Below the pieces are notes generated by a model that saw only the letters and a program-made list of their open reading frames with translations, searched no databases and was not told the DNA's origin. Source: Macrocystis pyrifera (taxonomy: Eukaryota > Sar > Phaeophyceae > Laminariales > Laminariaceae). Taken from it: a stretch of DNA of 64,000 nt. The translations under genes and the position numbers were made by a program. This document shows, one piece after another, positions 44,781 through 55,714 of this stretch; position 1 is the first letter of the stretch; every line of letters begins with the position of its first letter. Location of the stretch: positions 7,079,324 through 7,143,323 of the forward strand of contig JASSKH010000028.1 of the NCBI GenBank assembly GCA_031763025.1. The letters are read 5' to 3'.

Positions 44781-46449
44781 ACCCCCGTAATAGTAGTTAT
44801 TTAGTGTGTGGACCTCCGACTAAAGGCATACCTGGTAGGTGGGGTCACGACGCCCCGAAACTGCTGCCGTCTCTTGACATCTCAAATTATTATACCAGGT
44901 ATGTGTTGGCATGTACTACCCGGTACCTGGCACAGTTTCATGATCTATATACGTCTGAAATGGTCTTCGTCCTTTGGGCTACTACTGGTAAAACCTTAAC
45001 CAATCGCCTACTACTACCCAATCTAAGCCTTATAACACTCTCTCCCCCCCCTTCGGAACAGCGGGGGGCTTGTCTTCGAATGGGGCCGTTACTTACCTAC
45101 AGTAGTGACAATCTCTGGGGACGCAGGAAGAAGAGTGTTTTATGAGGTTTTTGACATGAGAAAGTTCACCCTTTTTCTTTCAAAGGCATTTTCATGGTGG
45201 ATGCGACCAACGACCCATGTCCTGCCGACGATGCCATTTGTTAAGGTCTTAGTCCGTTGGACTACTGGTATAAGGTTAACCAATCGCCTACCCATCTAAA
45301 AAAGCCTTACAACACGTCGTGTATACATACATACGTGGTGAGTACCAGGTAGGTATATTAATAGTGTACTTCGTGCTGGTATGATGTTATTAAAGAAGCA
45401 TAACGTCATCATCATGATGAGTCGTCGAGACAATGTCAACTAACTACGAACAGTAACTGAGGATATATTACGTAGCCACATGTTGTACGAATACGAAGTA
45501 CCATACTATCTTGAAAGAAAAAGACATAACGACAGCAGCAGTAGCCGCCGACATTCATGAAGTCAGCATACTAAATACCACCAGAACTATTACGGGGGGG
45601 GGCATAGTTAATAGGACCTATCGTACACACAAAAACCTATATATTTACCCATTTTTACAACAATATTTGGTCCTATTTACTATGGTCCCCCGTAATATGT
45701 CATCTCCCGTGTGGGGAAACCGCAGACCAACCATGCAACAAGCAAAAATGATGATCGTGTCGGCAATTTTCTACACCAGGATTTATTTCGATCTCACTTC
45801 GTTCTGTCCTTGAACGATGTTTTTTGTCTTGACAATGTTCCCTTCTGTTCTTGAACGATGCTTTTTGTCGTGGCAGCAGCAAGCAGCAGTACGGTAGTAC
45901 GTAACAGTGGTAGCAGCAGTGGTACGTAGTACACAAATCTACAGCAGCAGTAGTAATATTTACTGGCACATGAAATACCAGTGCATTTCGCGTAATCACA
46001 CGTATCATGTGTGTCCTGTCTCTGTGCTGGGTGCGATTTAACGGTTTCACTTTTTTTCGATAAAAAAAAATAAAAAATATGAATATCTTCAATTGCGCCG
46101 CGCGCGAACCGTTATTATTGCGTATCGTTATTACAAAAAGAGACTACGAGCATCATCGAACATCAGGTACCGGGTACCGGTATCTGGTGATGATACTGGT
46201 ACAAGCTACGAGTACGCGTACTTGCTTGCGCCTCCACGATCCTGGTGTGAAGGTGTTCCAGGTGTCACGCGCTTTGCCTGGCTTCGGGCGGCGTGGATCA
46301 CGAGGCTAGGGGGTACTGTAAACTGTGGGCGGAGGTTGGAATGTAATCATCTTGGTTCCGACATCGAACGAAACTCTGTTTGATTCCGCGCTGCCCCATA
46401 CTGTAGGACCACCTGGTGCTACTGTACGGTAGCATCACACTTGCGCGCA
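44781..46449. other. Stretch between module copy 3 and ANK3
   Basis: Starts at a solitary MITE right terminus (CCCCCGTAA then TA, 44782-44792). Contains a direct repeat of about 70 bp (44968-45041 and 45249-45316, sharing AACCAATCGCCTAC and ACTACTGGTA). Holds the complete MITE at 45590-45695, A/T-rich DNA and the ANK3 upstream region. Frames such as 44804-45145 are not recognised. Confidence 0.5.
45590..45695 (+). mobile_element. Complete MITE (106 bp) with TA target duplication
   Basis: Terminal inverted repeats of about 28 bp: TTACGGGGGGGGCATAGTTA at the left, TAACTATGG-type complement ending TGGTCCCCCGTAA at the right. TA at 45588-45589 and 45696-45697. Internal CACACAAAAACCTATATATT matches 19639-19739. 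No coding capacity. Confidence 0.85.
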
Positions 46450-47904
46450 ATGCCTCGCACACGTCTCTGCATGGTGACAGTAGAGGACAAGGCAAAGGTG
46501 TTGGACGCTCTAGTAGCAAGCTTCAGGGCCAGGGGAGAGCTGGAGTATTTGCTGAGTGTCCCGCTCGTGAACGCTGCACAAGTCGGCGACGAACAATTGC
46601 TGAGGAACCTGCTCGCGTTTGGCGCATCACCCAACACCCAATACTCGGACGGGGACAGCATCCTGCATCTGGCAGCTAGCGCCGGCAAGCAGAACATAGT
46701 ACGGGCCCTCCTCGAACATGGGGCAAATGTGCACGCGGAAGGTCGGCACGGCCATACCGCCCTCCACGTGGCCGCAAATAACGACGATCCGCGTACGCTT
46801 GCCTCTCTCATTGCGGAGGGCGCAGCGGTCAACTTTCGCTCCGACGAGCACGACACCTCGCCCCTGGATGTGGCTGCCATCAGCGGGAACATCGCGGCCA
46901 TCGAGTTTCTCTGGCTAAACGGGGCGGACACAAATGCTGGAAACGCGAATGGGTATACCGCTTTGCACGTCGCAGCCGTGTGCAACCAGGCCGGCTCGAT
47001 CAAACAGCTCCTACGGTGCGGGGCTGAGGTCAACGCCCAGGACGGAACGGGGAAGACGCCTTTGTTCGTGGCCACTAAGGAGAAAAATGCCGCATCCGTG
47101 AGAGCTCTGTGTCATCTCGGAGCCGACGCCAACAAGCCTGACAACATTGGCCGTACGCCGCTCCACGTCGGGGTCACAGGCTGGGGGATCCACGAAGTGC
47201 ACGCGCTCCTGGAGGAGGGAGTCGACTTGGACGTGGACGCCGCGGACTCGGACGGGCGAACGCCCCTCCACTACGCTGCCGAGGCCCTGATGATGGAACC
47301 CGTGCGCGCCCTCTTAAGTCGCCGCGCTAGCGTCAACGCGATCGACGCATGGGGGCAGTCGCCGCTTCACGTTGCGGCCAGCGTATGTGACCATGACAAC
47401 TCCGCTGAATTGATCGACCAATTGCTCAGATGGGGCGCGGACGAGATGGCCGTCGACAACGACGGCGACACCCCGGTAGATGTGCTAGGATTGGACGCAC
47501 GGCAGGAAAATGGTATTGAGGTGGAAGATCAGTCAATCGATCAAGACGCGCGACGTCTGCTGGTCAACGCCCACGCGGACAGGCTCGAGAGGAGGTGGCG
47601 CCGCCGCTGCTTCCCCGTGATGTGGCGGGCTCGCCTCAACAGGGCGAGGGCGCAGGCAAACCTTGAGGAGCTCGCCGATGAAGCCTGTCGCCGGGCTTGC
47701 GACATGGAGCCCAGGAAGAGGGCGAAGGTGGTGAGCGGGGACGGTTGGGGAGGTGATGAGGCCGGGGACAACGGCGGAGGAGGAAGCACTCACCCAGGTG
47801 GCGCGGAGCGCGCGAACGTGGTCGATGATGTCAAGGGTATCGTGGAGAAGGTTGCGGGGATGGCGAATGAGGCCGTGTTCCAGAGCGTGGTGATGTTTTT
47901 GTGA
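46450..47904 (+). CDS. Ankyrin-repeat protein ANK3, intact, 484 aa, divergent paralogue
   Basis: Single-exon gene starting MPRTRLCMVTVEDKAKVLDA. The helical cap (about 11-60) parallels that of ANK1 (DKA..LDAL, LLR..L..GA). About eight ankyrin repeats follow (about 68-339; for example GHTALHVAAN at 101 and GRTPLHYAAE at 269). The tail repeats the family order: ERRWRRRCFPVMWRARLNRA (380-399), basic PRKRAKVV (421-428), GGDEAGDNGGGG (434-445), a short amphipathic helix (VKGIVEKVAGMANEAVFQSV) and the end VVMFL. It has about two repeats fewer than ANK1 and much lower identity, so it is an older duplicate. It is followed by a strongly diverged version of the same module. Function is unknown beyond protein binding. 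Confidence 0.9.
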   Translation: MPRTRLCMVTVEDKAKVLDALVASFRARGELEYLLSVPLVNAAQVGDEQLLRNLLAFGASPNTQYSDGDSILHLAASAGKQNIVRALLEHGANVHAEGRHGHTALHVAANNDDPRTLASLIAEGAAVNFRSDEHDTSPLDVAAISGNIAAIEFLWLNGADTNAGNANGYTALHVAAVCNQAGSIKQLLRCGAEVNAQDGTGKTPLFVATKEKNAASVRALCHLGADANKPDNIGRTPLHVGVTGWGIHEVHALLEEGVDLDVDAADSDGRTPLHYAAEALMMEPVRALLSRRASVNAIDAWGQSPLHVAASVCDHDNSAELIDQLLRWGADEMAVDNDGDTPVDVLGLDARQENGIEVEDQSIDQDARRLLVNAHADRLERRWRRRCFPVMWRARLNRARAQANLEELADEACRRACDMEPRKRAKVVSGDGWGGDEAGDNGGGGSTHPGGAERANVVDDVKGIVEKVAGMANEAVFQSVVMFL

Positions 47905-49099
47905 AGCAGGTAAGACTAATTTCGCCCCTCCTGTGACATGATGTGGCAGGTTTGATATGGGACTGCACAAACATATATACGTACTGGTACATGCTCGGGC
48001 TGTGCAGGTAGGTGGTGTAACACTGTGCTCTTTGCTGGGACGGCATGCATTGATACTACTGCACAGTACTGAATATATTTGTTTTCAGTTCTCCTCAGTA
48101 ACTTTACCTGCTGGGCTCTGCCAACAAAATAATGTAAATCCGCTAATAATAGGAGTAATACCCTGCTACCAACTACATTTTCACGTTCAAATCTATCTGG
48201 TTTTGCCATTCCCCCGAACCGTGCCGTGTCTAAGCTAAAAACACGATATGGCTCCGTAACCCATCGACTATCTACTCGGCCTTTCGGCTTCTGTAGCCCA
48301 CCCGTTTCGAAGGGTTCACCAATTCGATGCTCCACCTGGCATATCAACCTCAGCTCTGGGTTTCGTTATTATTTTGTTTTTGTTCCTTGCGGTATCATAG
48401 ACCTGCTTCAGTTCTTTATACCAATAAAATCTTAGAAATGAAAAGTAGAACCGCCGCACGCCACAGACCGAGAGGCGGGGAGCCGGTCGCCGCGCCTGCC
48501 CCCGCTGACAAACCCCGTGTTCGTGCCGAGGGAGGCCTCTAAGCCTCCGTGGATTGTTGATGGGATGGATTCGCGCGAGACAACGCAGAGAGCGGACGAG
48601 GTCTGTCTGTTATTCGCGCCGCTGCCGCACCAATTGCAGCAGGAAGCGGTAAACTACAGTATCGTGCGTATATACTCTCTACAAAACAGTAGCATGTGGA
48701 GCTCTACGATTCCGAACTACCATCGTCTAGCCTCGTACCTGGTATACCGCTACACCCCGTGTAGGCTCGAAAAACGCGTCACTGGGCCCCGCGTTCAGAG
48801 CAACCCCTCTGAGCGCTTTATCGTAGTCGAAGGTGACTCTACGTAAAACTTCGATAAGATGCGCACCAGACCACAAGTCCTTTCATCTCATATTTGTAAA
48901 GCAAGCGTATAATTTGATTTTTAAAAAACTCAACAACTTTTTGCCGCATTGTATGTTCGATCGTGTCTTATACGTGAGGGAAGCCATGTCGGCATTTGTG
49001 ACGAATTAGTATGAACAGCCGACCGTTCCAGCCAAATTACGACACGGCAAACCGCATCGTGTGCAACGAATATTGCGTGTATCTGCTCCAATCAATACT
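47905..49099. other. 3' flank of ANK3, no convincing gene
   Basis: The first 100 bases loosely resemble the ANK1 flank (GGACTGCACA). A frame of about 109 residues (48517-48846) has no in-frame ATG at its beginning, and its homology is unknown. TCGGCCTTTCGGCTTC near 48278 recalls the first hairpin of U2 snRNA, but the rest does not fit. Confidence 0.4.
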
Positions 49100-50460
49100 G
49101 TATGACACTACACTACTGACCGTATATTTCTTGCGCCGGTTTGGACTACGTTTAGGGTGTTGACTATCGACTACCGACGCAACGCTTCTCGTATTCGGTC
49201 GCACACAGAGGCGCATGCATTCTCCCCGGTCGATGCCGTATCAGCCAAGCGTCTTAGATGGTCTGGCAGGTTGAAGCCGGGGGGGGGGGGGGCAACAAGC
49301 TCGACACCGGACCCCTGGCACGGCTGCGCAAACGTCTTAGATTTTATGCCAATAGCCGTCCGTATGACATGCTTCGTCGTTTGATATCACGCTCCGTTGA
49401 ACGGAGGGAACCTCCTATAATAGCACAAACCCAACGATAGCGAACTAAACCACACGTCGACATGCCATACCAACGAACGCGATTACTTGAACGTGATTTT
49501 GAGGCTTGACATCCCAACAAAACAACAACAGCAAATCTAAAATATAGTTCTCCGTGCGTTTTGTGTGTATATTTTGGTGCATCCCACGCCAAGCCAGCAG
49601 TAGGGAAATACCCTTAAGAAGCGCCCCAAGAACAAAAGCGAGACGAACTGCGCGGCCGACATATCATACCGTGCGAACCAATGCGTCGCGCTTGCTGTCT
49701 TCTCCTGCTTGAAACTTCCCAACGCTTCCGTGCCCTTTGTTCTACTTCTCCAGTACTGCGACCGCTGCCCCACGCCGCATCAAACGCTGGGCCGGACGCG
49801 GCCTGGACAGCAATGAAGGTTACGCTGTCGCAACGAGGGCCTGACGATGCGGCACATGATGCCACCTACCGCGTGTTCTACCCTCGTGCTGAGAACGTCA
49901 GAGGGGGAGGGTAGGTGATAAACTCCACTCAGCCAATTGACACATTGAACGCCTTTTCCTCCCCGTGCTGAGAATCTCAGAGAGGGGGGTGGGGGGCATT
50001 TAAGGCAATCAGACAGTTTTGACGTTGCGTACTCTGTCGACGGCAGTAGAGTGGTGGAAGGGGCAGTGGCGGCGTAGACGGCGACCGGTGGCGGACATAG
50101 TAATGTTTGCGGTACCGTCCTGCGCCTTGCTAACTCCGCAAGACTGCTCGCGGTGTACTGACAGAGGTTTTCCACCGTCGGTGGCCGACGAGTGGGAGTG
50201 ATGGGAGAATGCTGGATGGGGGACCAAGGCGGTGTTTATAGACCGGCCATGCTATGGTATCCACCGTTGAGCTCTTAGATTCCTCAGGCGAGGTTCCGTC
50301 GAGGACTCTAGTGTTCTTTGCTATGCGACCACTGCGTTGTAACGTGTTTCTGGCAGTACCAAACTCGCAAGCCGATAAGGTTTGAGGATCAATCGGGAAC
50401 TACATCAGCATGCTATTTTTAGGCTGAAAAGAAAGTTAAAGAGACGCATGCTGTGCGGAA
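49100..50460 (+). repeat. Strongly diverged and shortened fifth module copy, downstream of ANK3
   Basis: Collinear matches to module copies 1-4. 49145-49340 matches 25070-25260 (CGATGCCGTA, GACCCCTGGCACGGCTGCGCA). 49610-49890 matches 25455-25720 (AAGAAGCGCCCCAA, CCACGCCGCATCAAACGCTG). 49960-50400 matches 26470-27420 (TGATGGGAGAATG, GGCCATGCTATGGTATCC). It ends in the TGGG-rich repeat, and the hairpin array does not follow. An array insertion after ANK3 split off, or its loss here, would explain this. Confidence 0.75.
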
Positions 50461-50760
50461 TGATGGAGTGGGTGGGTGGAGTGGGTGGGTGAAGTGGGGA
50501 ACGGAGTGGGGCGGTTGGGCGGGATCTCGATGTAGCCGTCGGAGTATCAAATCTTTGAGCTCGAAAGCGCCGTCGTGGAGAGGAGCGAGCGCTGCCGCCC
50601 AACGAGCACGCGAAGAAATCAGGTCGACGGTGGCTGAGCTGGGATCTTCAGAGGAGGAAGGGCGCTAGCAAGCGCGGGAGGCGGCGGGGGTACGGAAGCA
50701 GCTGAGCATGGAGAAGGAGAGGGCCGCGCGTGCATCTTGAGCTGGGGGTGAGTACCGCTG
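50461..50760 (+). pseudogene. Possible decayed coiled-coil coding remnant
   Basis: One plus frame reads GASAAAQRAREEIRSTVAEL, GSSEEEGR, stop (50666-50668), then QAREAAGVRKQLSMEKERAA and another stop. The alanine, glutamate and arginine content looks like a coiled coil. A GGTGAGTACC donor-like site follows at 50746. It may be an old exon with an in-frame stop. Minus-strand frames over the same DNA are open too, so the call is weak. Confidence 0.25.
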
Positions 50761-52795
50761 ACTTCGAGTCTTGTGGACCCACCCGGCTGTGGTTTGTTTT
50801 GTGCTATTGCGGTTTGATTTGAAGTTTGAAAGTGATACGCAGTTTTGCGTTGCCGGGGGCGATTTGACGGTGTCCGCACCTTGAGTTCGTGTTTGTACGT
50901 TGCTACGTTACACTTATTCCAGCTTTTTGTGCGCATGGCAGTTAACTCGTGTTGCACCACCCCTTGGGAATATATGTGTGATTTTTTATAACTGCCACAA
51001 CGCCGAACTGTCTGACTGGACTGCGCTCCTTCCTTGACTTTTGCGCGCACACACCTTCTCGATGCTTCCATATAGGCCCTCCTTCGAGAGCGCATGCAAC
51101 ACGGTGAAGGACAACCTACGCGGAGGTGGAACGGCTGCGCGTGGGTCTGGTAGTGGAGCTAGCAACCGTCGACGACAATCAGGCGAGTGTTTCGGTGGCG
51201 TGAATGCCGCGTGCCTGGTATTTCGCGGTAATAACAACAGGGAGTTCGGGTTCATGGGGCACTGATAGCGACCGGCAGTTCGAGGCTCTACGATGGTGTC
51301 CAGCACGCGCAAGAGATAGTGCCGGGCCTGCACAAACCGAAGAGAGCTCAAAGCTCCGGGAAGCGTGTTCGGGACGGTTCGGGACTTCTTGATCTTGTTG
51401 TGTTCTGTTAGCGTCATATTTTCCGAGAGGTCGCCATTGCTCTGCTGGCTGTGTGTTGCCCGCTCCCGTCGTCCCCTTTCTTTTTATCCAAGAGCCTAAA
51501 CAGTCCTTACACGGTGGAGTGGACGAGGGGTGCAGAGGCTTAGTAGACCATTAACAAAAAAATCTGCTATCCATACTTTCATCTTCACGATCAGGTTTAC
51601 CCGACTGTTTGTCCCGCATACACACGGTAGCATACGCGCGAATCGCTCCGGTCCACCGCCGTCTCCCACTGTCCACAGCTGTATCGCCCTCAGGGGCGAC
51701 GTTTGTGTCACCATTGAACCCGGTTCGGCCGGTGCTCTCCCAGGTCGTGGGTGATGATCATGTCAAGCACGTGAGCGTTCAGACGCGCGCATGTGGGCCT
51801 GGCAACTGCTACTGCTGCACTTATTTTGCTCCAAGTCGCCCAGGGAAACGGCATCGATTTTAGCTCCATACCCAAGCTGTTCTGATCCGACCTTCACCAC
51901 AACCCCCGGCTGCGTAGATCTGCGTCGCCTGTGACCACCCTCCCCCCTTCTTCTACCCGCGTGGCCTGATTGCAAGACCCGGGTCAGCTTGGGGTACTGC
52001 CTCCAGCGCATCTCGTCTCGAGTACCATGCTCCACGGTTCGCTGCTGGGCGCCGAAGTGGTGCCGGTGCCACGCCTCTCGCGAGTCCCAACAAAAAACAC
52101 AACGCGCGGGTGACTAATTACTGTCTATTTCCCACCGGAGTACATGTACTTCGTACACATATATATATACAGTAGTAGTAGTTCAGTTTGTTTTGGGTAC
52201 TCTATCCCGGGATCACAGAGTAAGTTTCCTCTCCCCTCTGACCTACCCCGGTCTCTCTGTCCTGAATTTTTAGCAGGCATTGAGCCCCTTGCATCGCTCC
52301 TCCACTTGCAGCGTCGGATCAATGTGATTCCTTCCCACGTGTGTTTGGCGTTTCCATGCGGCACCGGATCGATGTTATCCGAGAGTGTATAGGCGTCCTT
52401 GGGGGGGACGGGGGTGTTTGTGGGTCACTTCCGTGCGGCTGGGCTTAGTTGGTGGGGGTGTGCTACGTGGTTTTGATCCAGACAGGCGTGGAGCGGTGTG
52501 CAGGAGAGCAGCGGGTCTGTGATACCCCCCGCGCGCGCTATCACGCCAATCACTGCGTGAGCTAGACATAGAGGGTACCGCTTTGTTATTTCTGGCGGTC
52601 ACCATGGCTGGCAGTCTTGTCAGATAATTTGTGCCGGGTGGAGAATCTTAACTCCGCACGAGTGGAAGGAAAGTATCACGGAGTGTGTACGGTGTATGGC
52701 AAGGCACTCACGAGGCAATTACGTAGTATACCCCTTGTTGTCTCCGGACGTGACCACGCCGGAAAACAAATCAAGACATTCGCTGCACCCATATT
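50761..52795. other. Gene-poor stretch
   Basis: Unique sequence with no repeat shared with the rest of the window. Minus-strand frames at 51496-51714 and 51763-52035 are neighbouring but lie in different frames and are not recognised. No structured RNA seen. Confidence 0.4.
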
Positions 52796-52984
52796 CAATA
52801 AAGTCCGCCTCATAATCGGTTCCTGGTCGGATGCTCAATCTTCATTCGACTCGCCGAACACCTCAAGGAGCTTCGGGTTTGGTGCAAGAAAGCAATGTCT
52901 GCCTGGTCGTGAAAACACGATGTGCTGCGTCACAGCACTGTAGGGACGCGAGGGTCTATGTTCATACGACTACCGCCATGCATG
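52796..52984 (-). repeat. Inverted copy of the ~200 bp submodule
   Basis: Its reverse complement aligns end to end with 30910-31112: CATGCATGGCGGTAGTCGTA, CCAGGCAGACATTGCTTTCT, GAGGCGGACTTTATTGAA. A 14 nt C run at its outer edge (52989-53002) mirrors the G tract found at that edge in the modules. It lies alone, outside any module copy, so the submodule with its homopolymer moved as one piece. Confidence 0.8.
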
Positions 52985-53235
52985 GCATGAGTGCCCCCCC
53001 CCCCCCCTCTCCCCTCCTCTAAATCTGGATGGGTTGGCGTCGAGCGGCGACGTTGCTGTAAAACAAGCCACCACACACTAGACATGCAATGTAAAGACTG
53101 CTCCTTCCGGCACAAATGCCACATAGACCAGAGCAGACGTAGACACTATGCAAACAACAAACAGCTCAAAAACCAGACACACCGGTAAAGCAAACACAAC
53201 ACAACATACACGATTCACAGTTGCTTGCCCATACC

Positions 53236-53660
53236 AAAACACGAACCAGATTAGACATGAAACTACTCAACTAATTTTTTTTTTTTTTCCCCACACCGAA
53301 ACGCAAAAACCAGATTTAGACATGAAACAATCGAACCAACCAGTTTTTTTTTTTCCCATATGATTACACAAACCAGATTTAGACATGAAATTACTCAGCT
53401 AACTATTTTCTTCTCATACTAAAAACGCAAAAAAAAAAAAAATAGATGCTAAACAACTGAACTAACCAGTTTTTTTTCCCCCTTATCATAACACAAACCG
53501 GGTTTAGACATGAAATTACTCAACTAACCATTTTCTTACCAAACCAAAAACGCAAAAAAAACAGATTTAGACGCTAAACAATTGAACTAACCAGTTTTTA
53601 TTTCCCTTTATCATAGCACAAACCGGATTTAGAGATGAAACTACTCAACGAACCATTTTT
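53236..53660 (+). repeat. A/T-rich tandem repeat, ~63 bp period with ~127 bp higher order
   Basis: About six units with CAAACCAGATTTAGACATGA, AATTACTCAACTAACCA and a T-run. Alternating units carry AAAACGCAAAAA/GACGCTAAACAAYTGAAC or ACACAAACCGG/ATGAAATTACTC, giving the doubled period. No coding capacity. Confidence 0.85.
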
Positions 53661-53661
53661 T

Positions 53662-53724
53662 TGCTGCTGTAACATCGCGTGGTACGTTAATTCGTATATA
53701 GTTTGGGACAAATGAGGCCTCCAG
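53662..53724 (+). repeat. Direct repeat, left copy (~62 bp)
   Basis: GTAACATCGCGTGGTACGTT, AATTCGTA, AGTTTGGGA, AATGAGGCCTCC; repeated at 54055-54120. The 330 bp between them has no recognised content. Confidence 0.8.
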
Positions 53725-54054
53725 CTGCGACCAGCCGGAGACTATCACCCAGGGTTACTACTCCCGCGTTGGTTGTCTGGCAATCAACGCGGCACCTCGT
53801 CGCACAGAGTAGGTACCCCGGTAAATTAAACACTAACAAAACTGGTGTCGTCGTCGACGGTACACCTCGCTACCAACGATGGGCGGGCGGGATGGTCTGT
53901 TTTTTTCCTAGCCTCTTTCTACTTTGTCGTGCTGTTGTAGAGCTGCGCGATATCGCTCACGGAGTGATACTCAATCACTGTCTCCCCATTCAACAATGAG
54001 GATGTCCCGAAAAGGGATCCACCCTGCTGGCGTCCCCTCTTTTCTGTTCCAGAT

Positions 54055-54120
54055 TACTGTTGTAACATCGCGTCGTACGTTAATTCGTACGAAGTTTGGG
54101 ATCAATGAGGCCTCCTTCTG
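54055..54120 (+). repeat. Direct repeat, right copy (~62 bp)
   Basis: About 85-90% identical to 53662-53724. The segment that follows ends at 54347, where module copy 4 starts. A decayed solo or paired LTR is possible, but no matching element ends were found. Confidence 0.75.
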
Positions 54121-55688
54121 CTGCGGCATGAGATCACACCCATACTTGCTGACCCTTCTCTTATCTCAATGCCGTCGCTCGTTTGATGCGAATCCTTATT
54201 GTCCCCAAACTTGTACCCTAGTTGATTAGGGCTCCTGCTACCATTGGTTGTCCCGTGGGAACGTCGTGTACGATTTTCCATTCCCCTCCGACGGTGATAC
54301 GCGCTGAGGTATGCGATCGCGGTGCGATGCACCCGGAACGCGTTTAACATGCCACCACAATATTTTCTTGTGTTGGCTCGAACTTCAGCGTAGTGTGCCG
54401 ATTACTGCTGTTGTACGTCACGCTTTCCATCGTAGTCGCTCGTATAGAGCGCCAATGCATTCCTCATGTCACCAATCGATAACCGATGCCGTAGCATCCG
54501 AACCTGTCAGTCGTTTGGGAAGGCTGAAGGCGAGGGAAATGATCCCCACACGGGGCCTCTTGCACGGCTGCGCAAACGTCCGAACCACGATTCCATAGAG
54601 TTGTTGTAACACCCCTTCCCTGTCCTTTGTTGTCGCTCGAAGCACGTGGACGTCAGTTTGAGACGCGTGACACCCTAACAAAAATAACAACAAACCCCCA
54701 AAAATACTCCAAACGCTTCTAGATATTTGTGAAAACCCCACGGCCCGCCAGACGGGGGAGGGGGGCGGGAGCATCTCCCTGAGAAGCGCCCCAAATCGAC
54801 AGCGAAACAGACTGCATGGCCGACCTACGAAATATATATTATACCGTGCGAACGAACGCGTCGTGCTTGCTATTCATTCCAGCGACTTGGAACTTACCAA
54901 CGCGCCCGTGCCCTGTGTCCTGCCTCTCCAGCACCGCGGATTGCTGTCCCACGCCGCATCCAACGCTGGACCGGACGCGGCATTCACAGCAGCAGTACGT
55001 GGTTCACCGTCGCGAAATGGCTCTGAAGATGCGGCGCTGGATGGGTGGGTGGAGTTTTTACCGCCTTTTTCCCCTTGTCGACGACGGCGGAAGGGGTAGG
55101 AGGTACTTGAAGCGCACAGGGATAAAGTTTCACGTTTGCCGCGTTTTTTTTTTTTCCCCCGTGTTGAGAACCTTAGAGGGGAGGGGGGGGGGTGGGGTAT
55201 TGAGGCAGACTAGAGGTGTACCCCGCCGAGTATAATCGCGGTCAACTAGTACTCGCCAATGGTTTGGTGAGAAACCCCGGGTCCTCTGCGGGTAGTTTCG
55301 GCTGCTTTGGGCGGGAACCCTAGTATCCGTCTGTCAGCCGAATACTCCTGCGCCCGCGAGATGCGAGGTATGTGAGAGAGAAACATTGGTTTTGAAGTGT
55401 TTTTCATGGATATGTTGTGGGAAAATTACTGCCAAGGAAACGTGTGATCTCACGGACTAAAAGTTGCCATCCCCGGGTGATACCCGAGTATCCGAGTACC
55501 CGTGGGCTTTCGCGAGTACCCGGGTTTGTGGCGTAAAGGATAAACCTCTTGTGTAAAAGGCAGTAAAATCGCCCGACAGATCAAGGGTATGCTTCACCCT
55601 GCTTGCTATGAACCGCTTGTGAGGCGGACTTTCTTGCATATGGATGACAGCGTTGAGTTAATGACTGTTTGCTTTGGTGACATCGAAC

Positions 55689-55714
55689 GGGGGGGGGGGG
55701 GGGGGGGGGGGGGG
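55689..55714 (+). repeat. G26 homopolymer
   Basis: Uninterrupted G run followed by TATTTGAAGCGC. At this site copy 3 has G8-T-GGG-A-G14 and copy 2 only short mixed G runs. Confidence 0.95.

Noticed and set aside
46628-47904. Introns in the ankyrin genes
   Set aside because: The frames run uninterrupted through all repeats and the tail in ANK1 and ANK3. The ANK2 break is a 2-base insertion with collinear flanks, not an intron.
48270-48300. U2 snRNA-like start (TCGGCCTTTCGGCTTC)
   Set aside because: Only the first hairpin matches; the branch-site pairing region and Sm site do not follow.
53662-54120. Paired LTRs of a small retrotransposon
   Set aside because: The repeats are only about 62 bp. 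No primer-binding site, polypurine tract or target duplication is visible.
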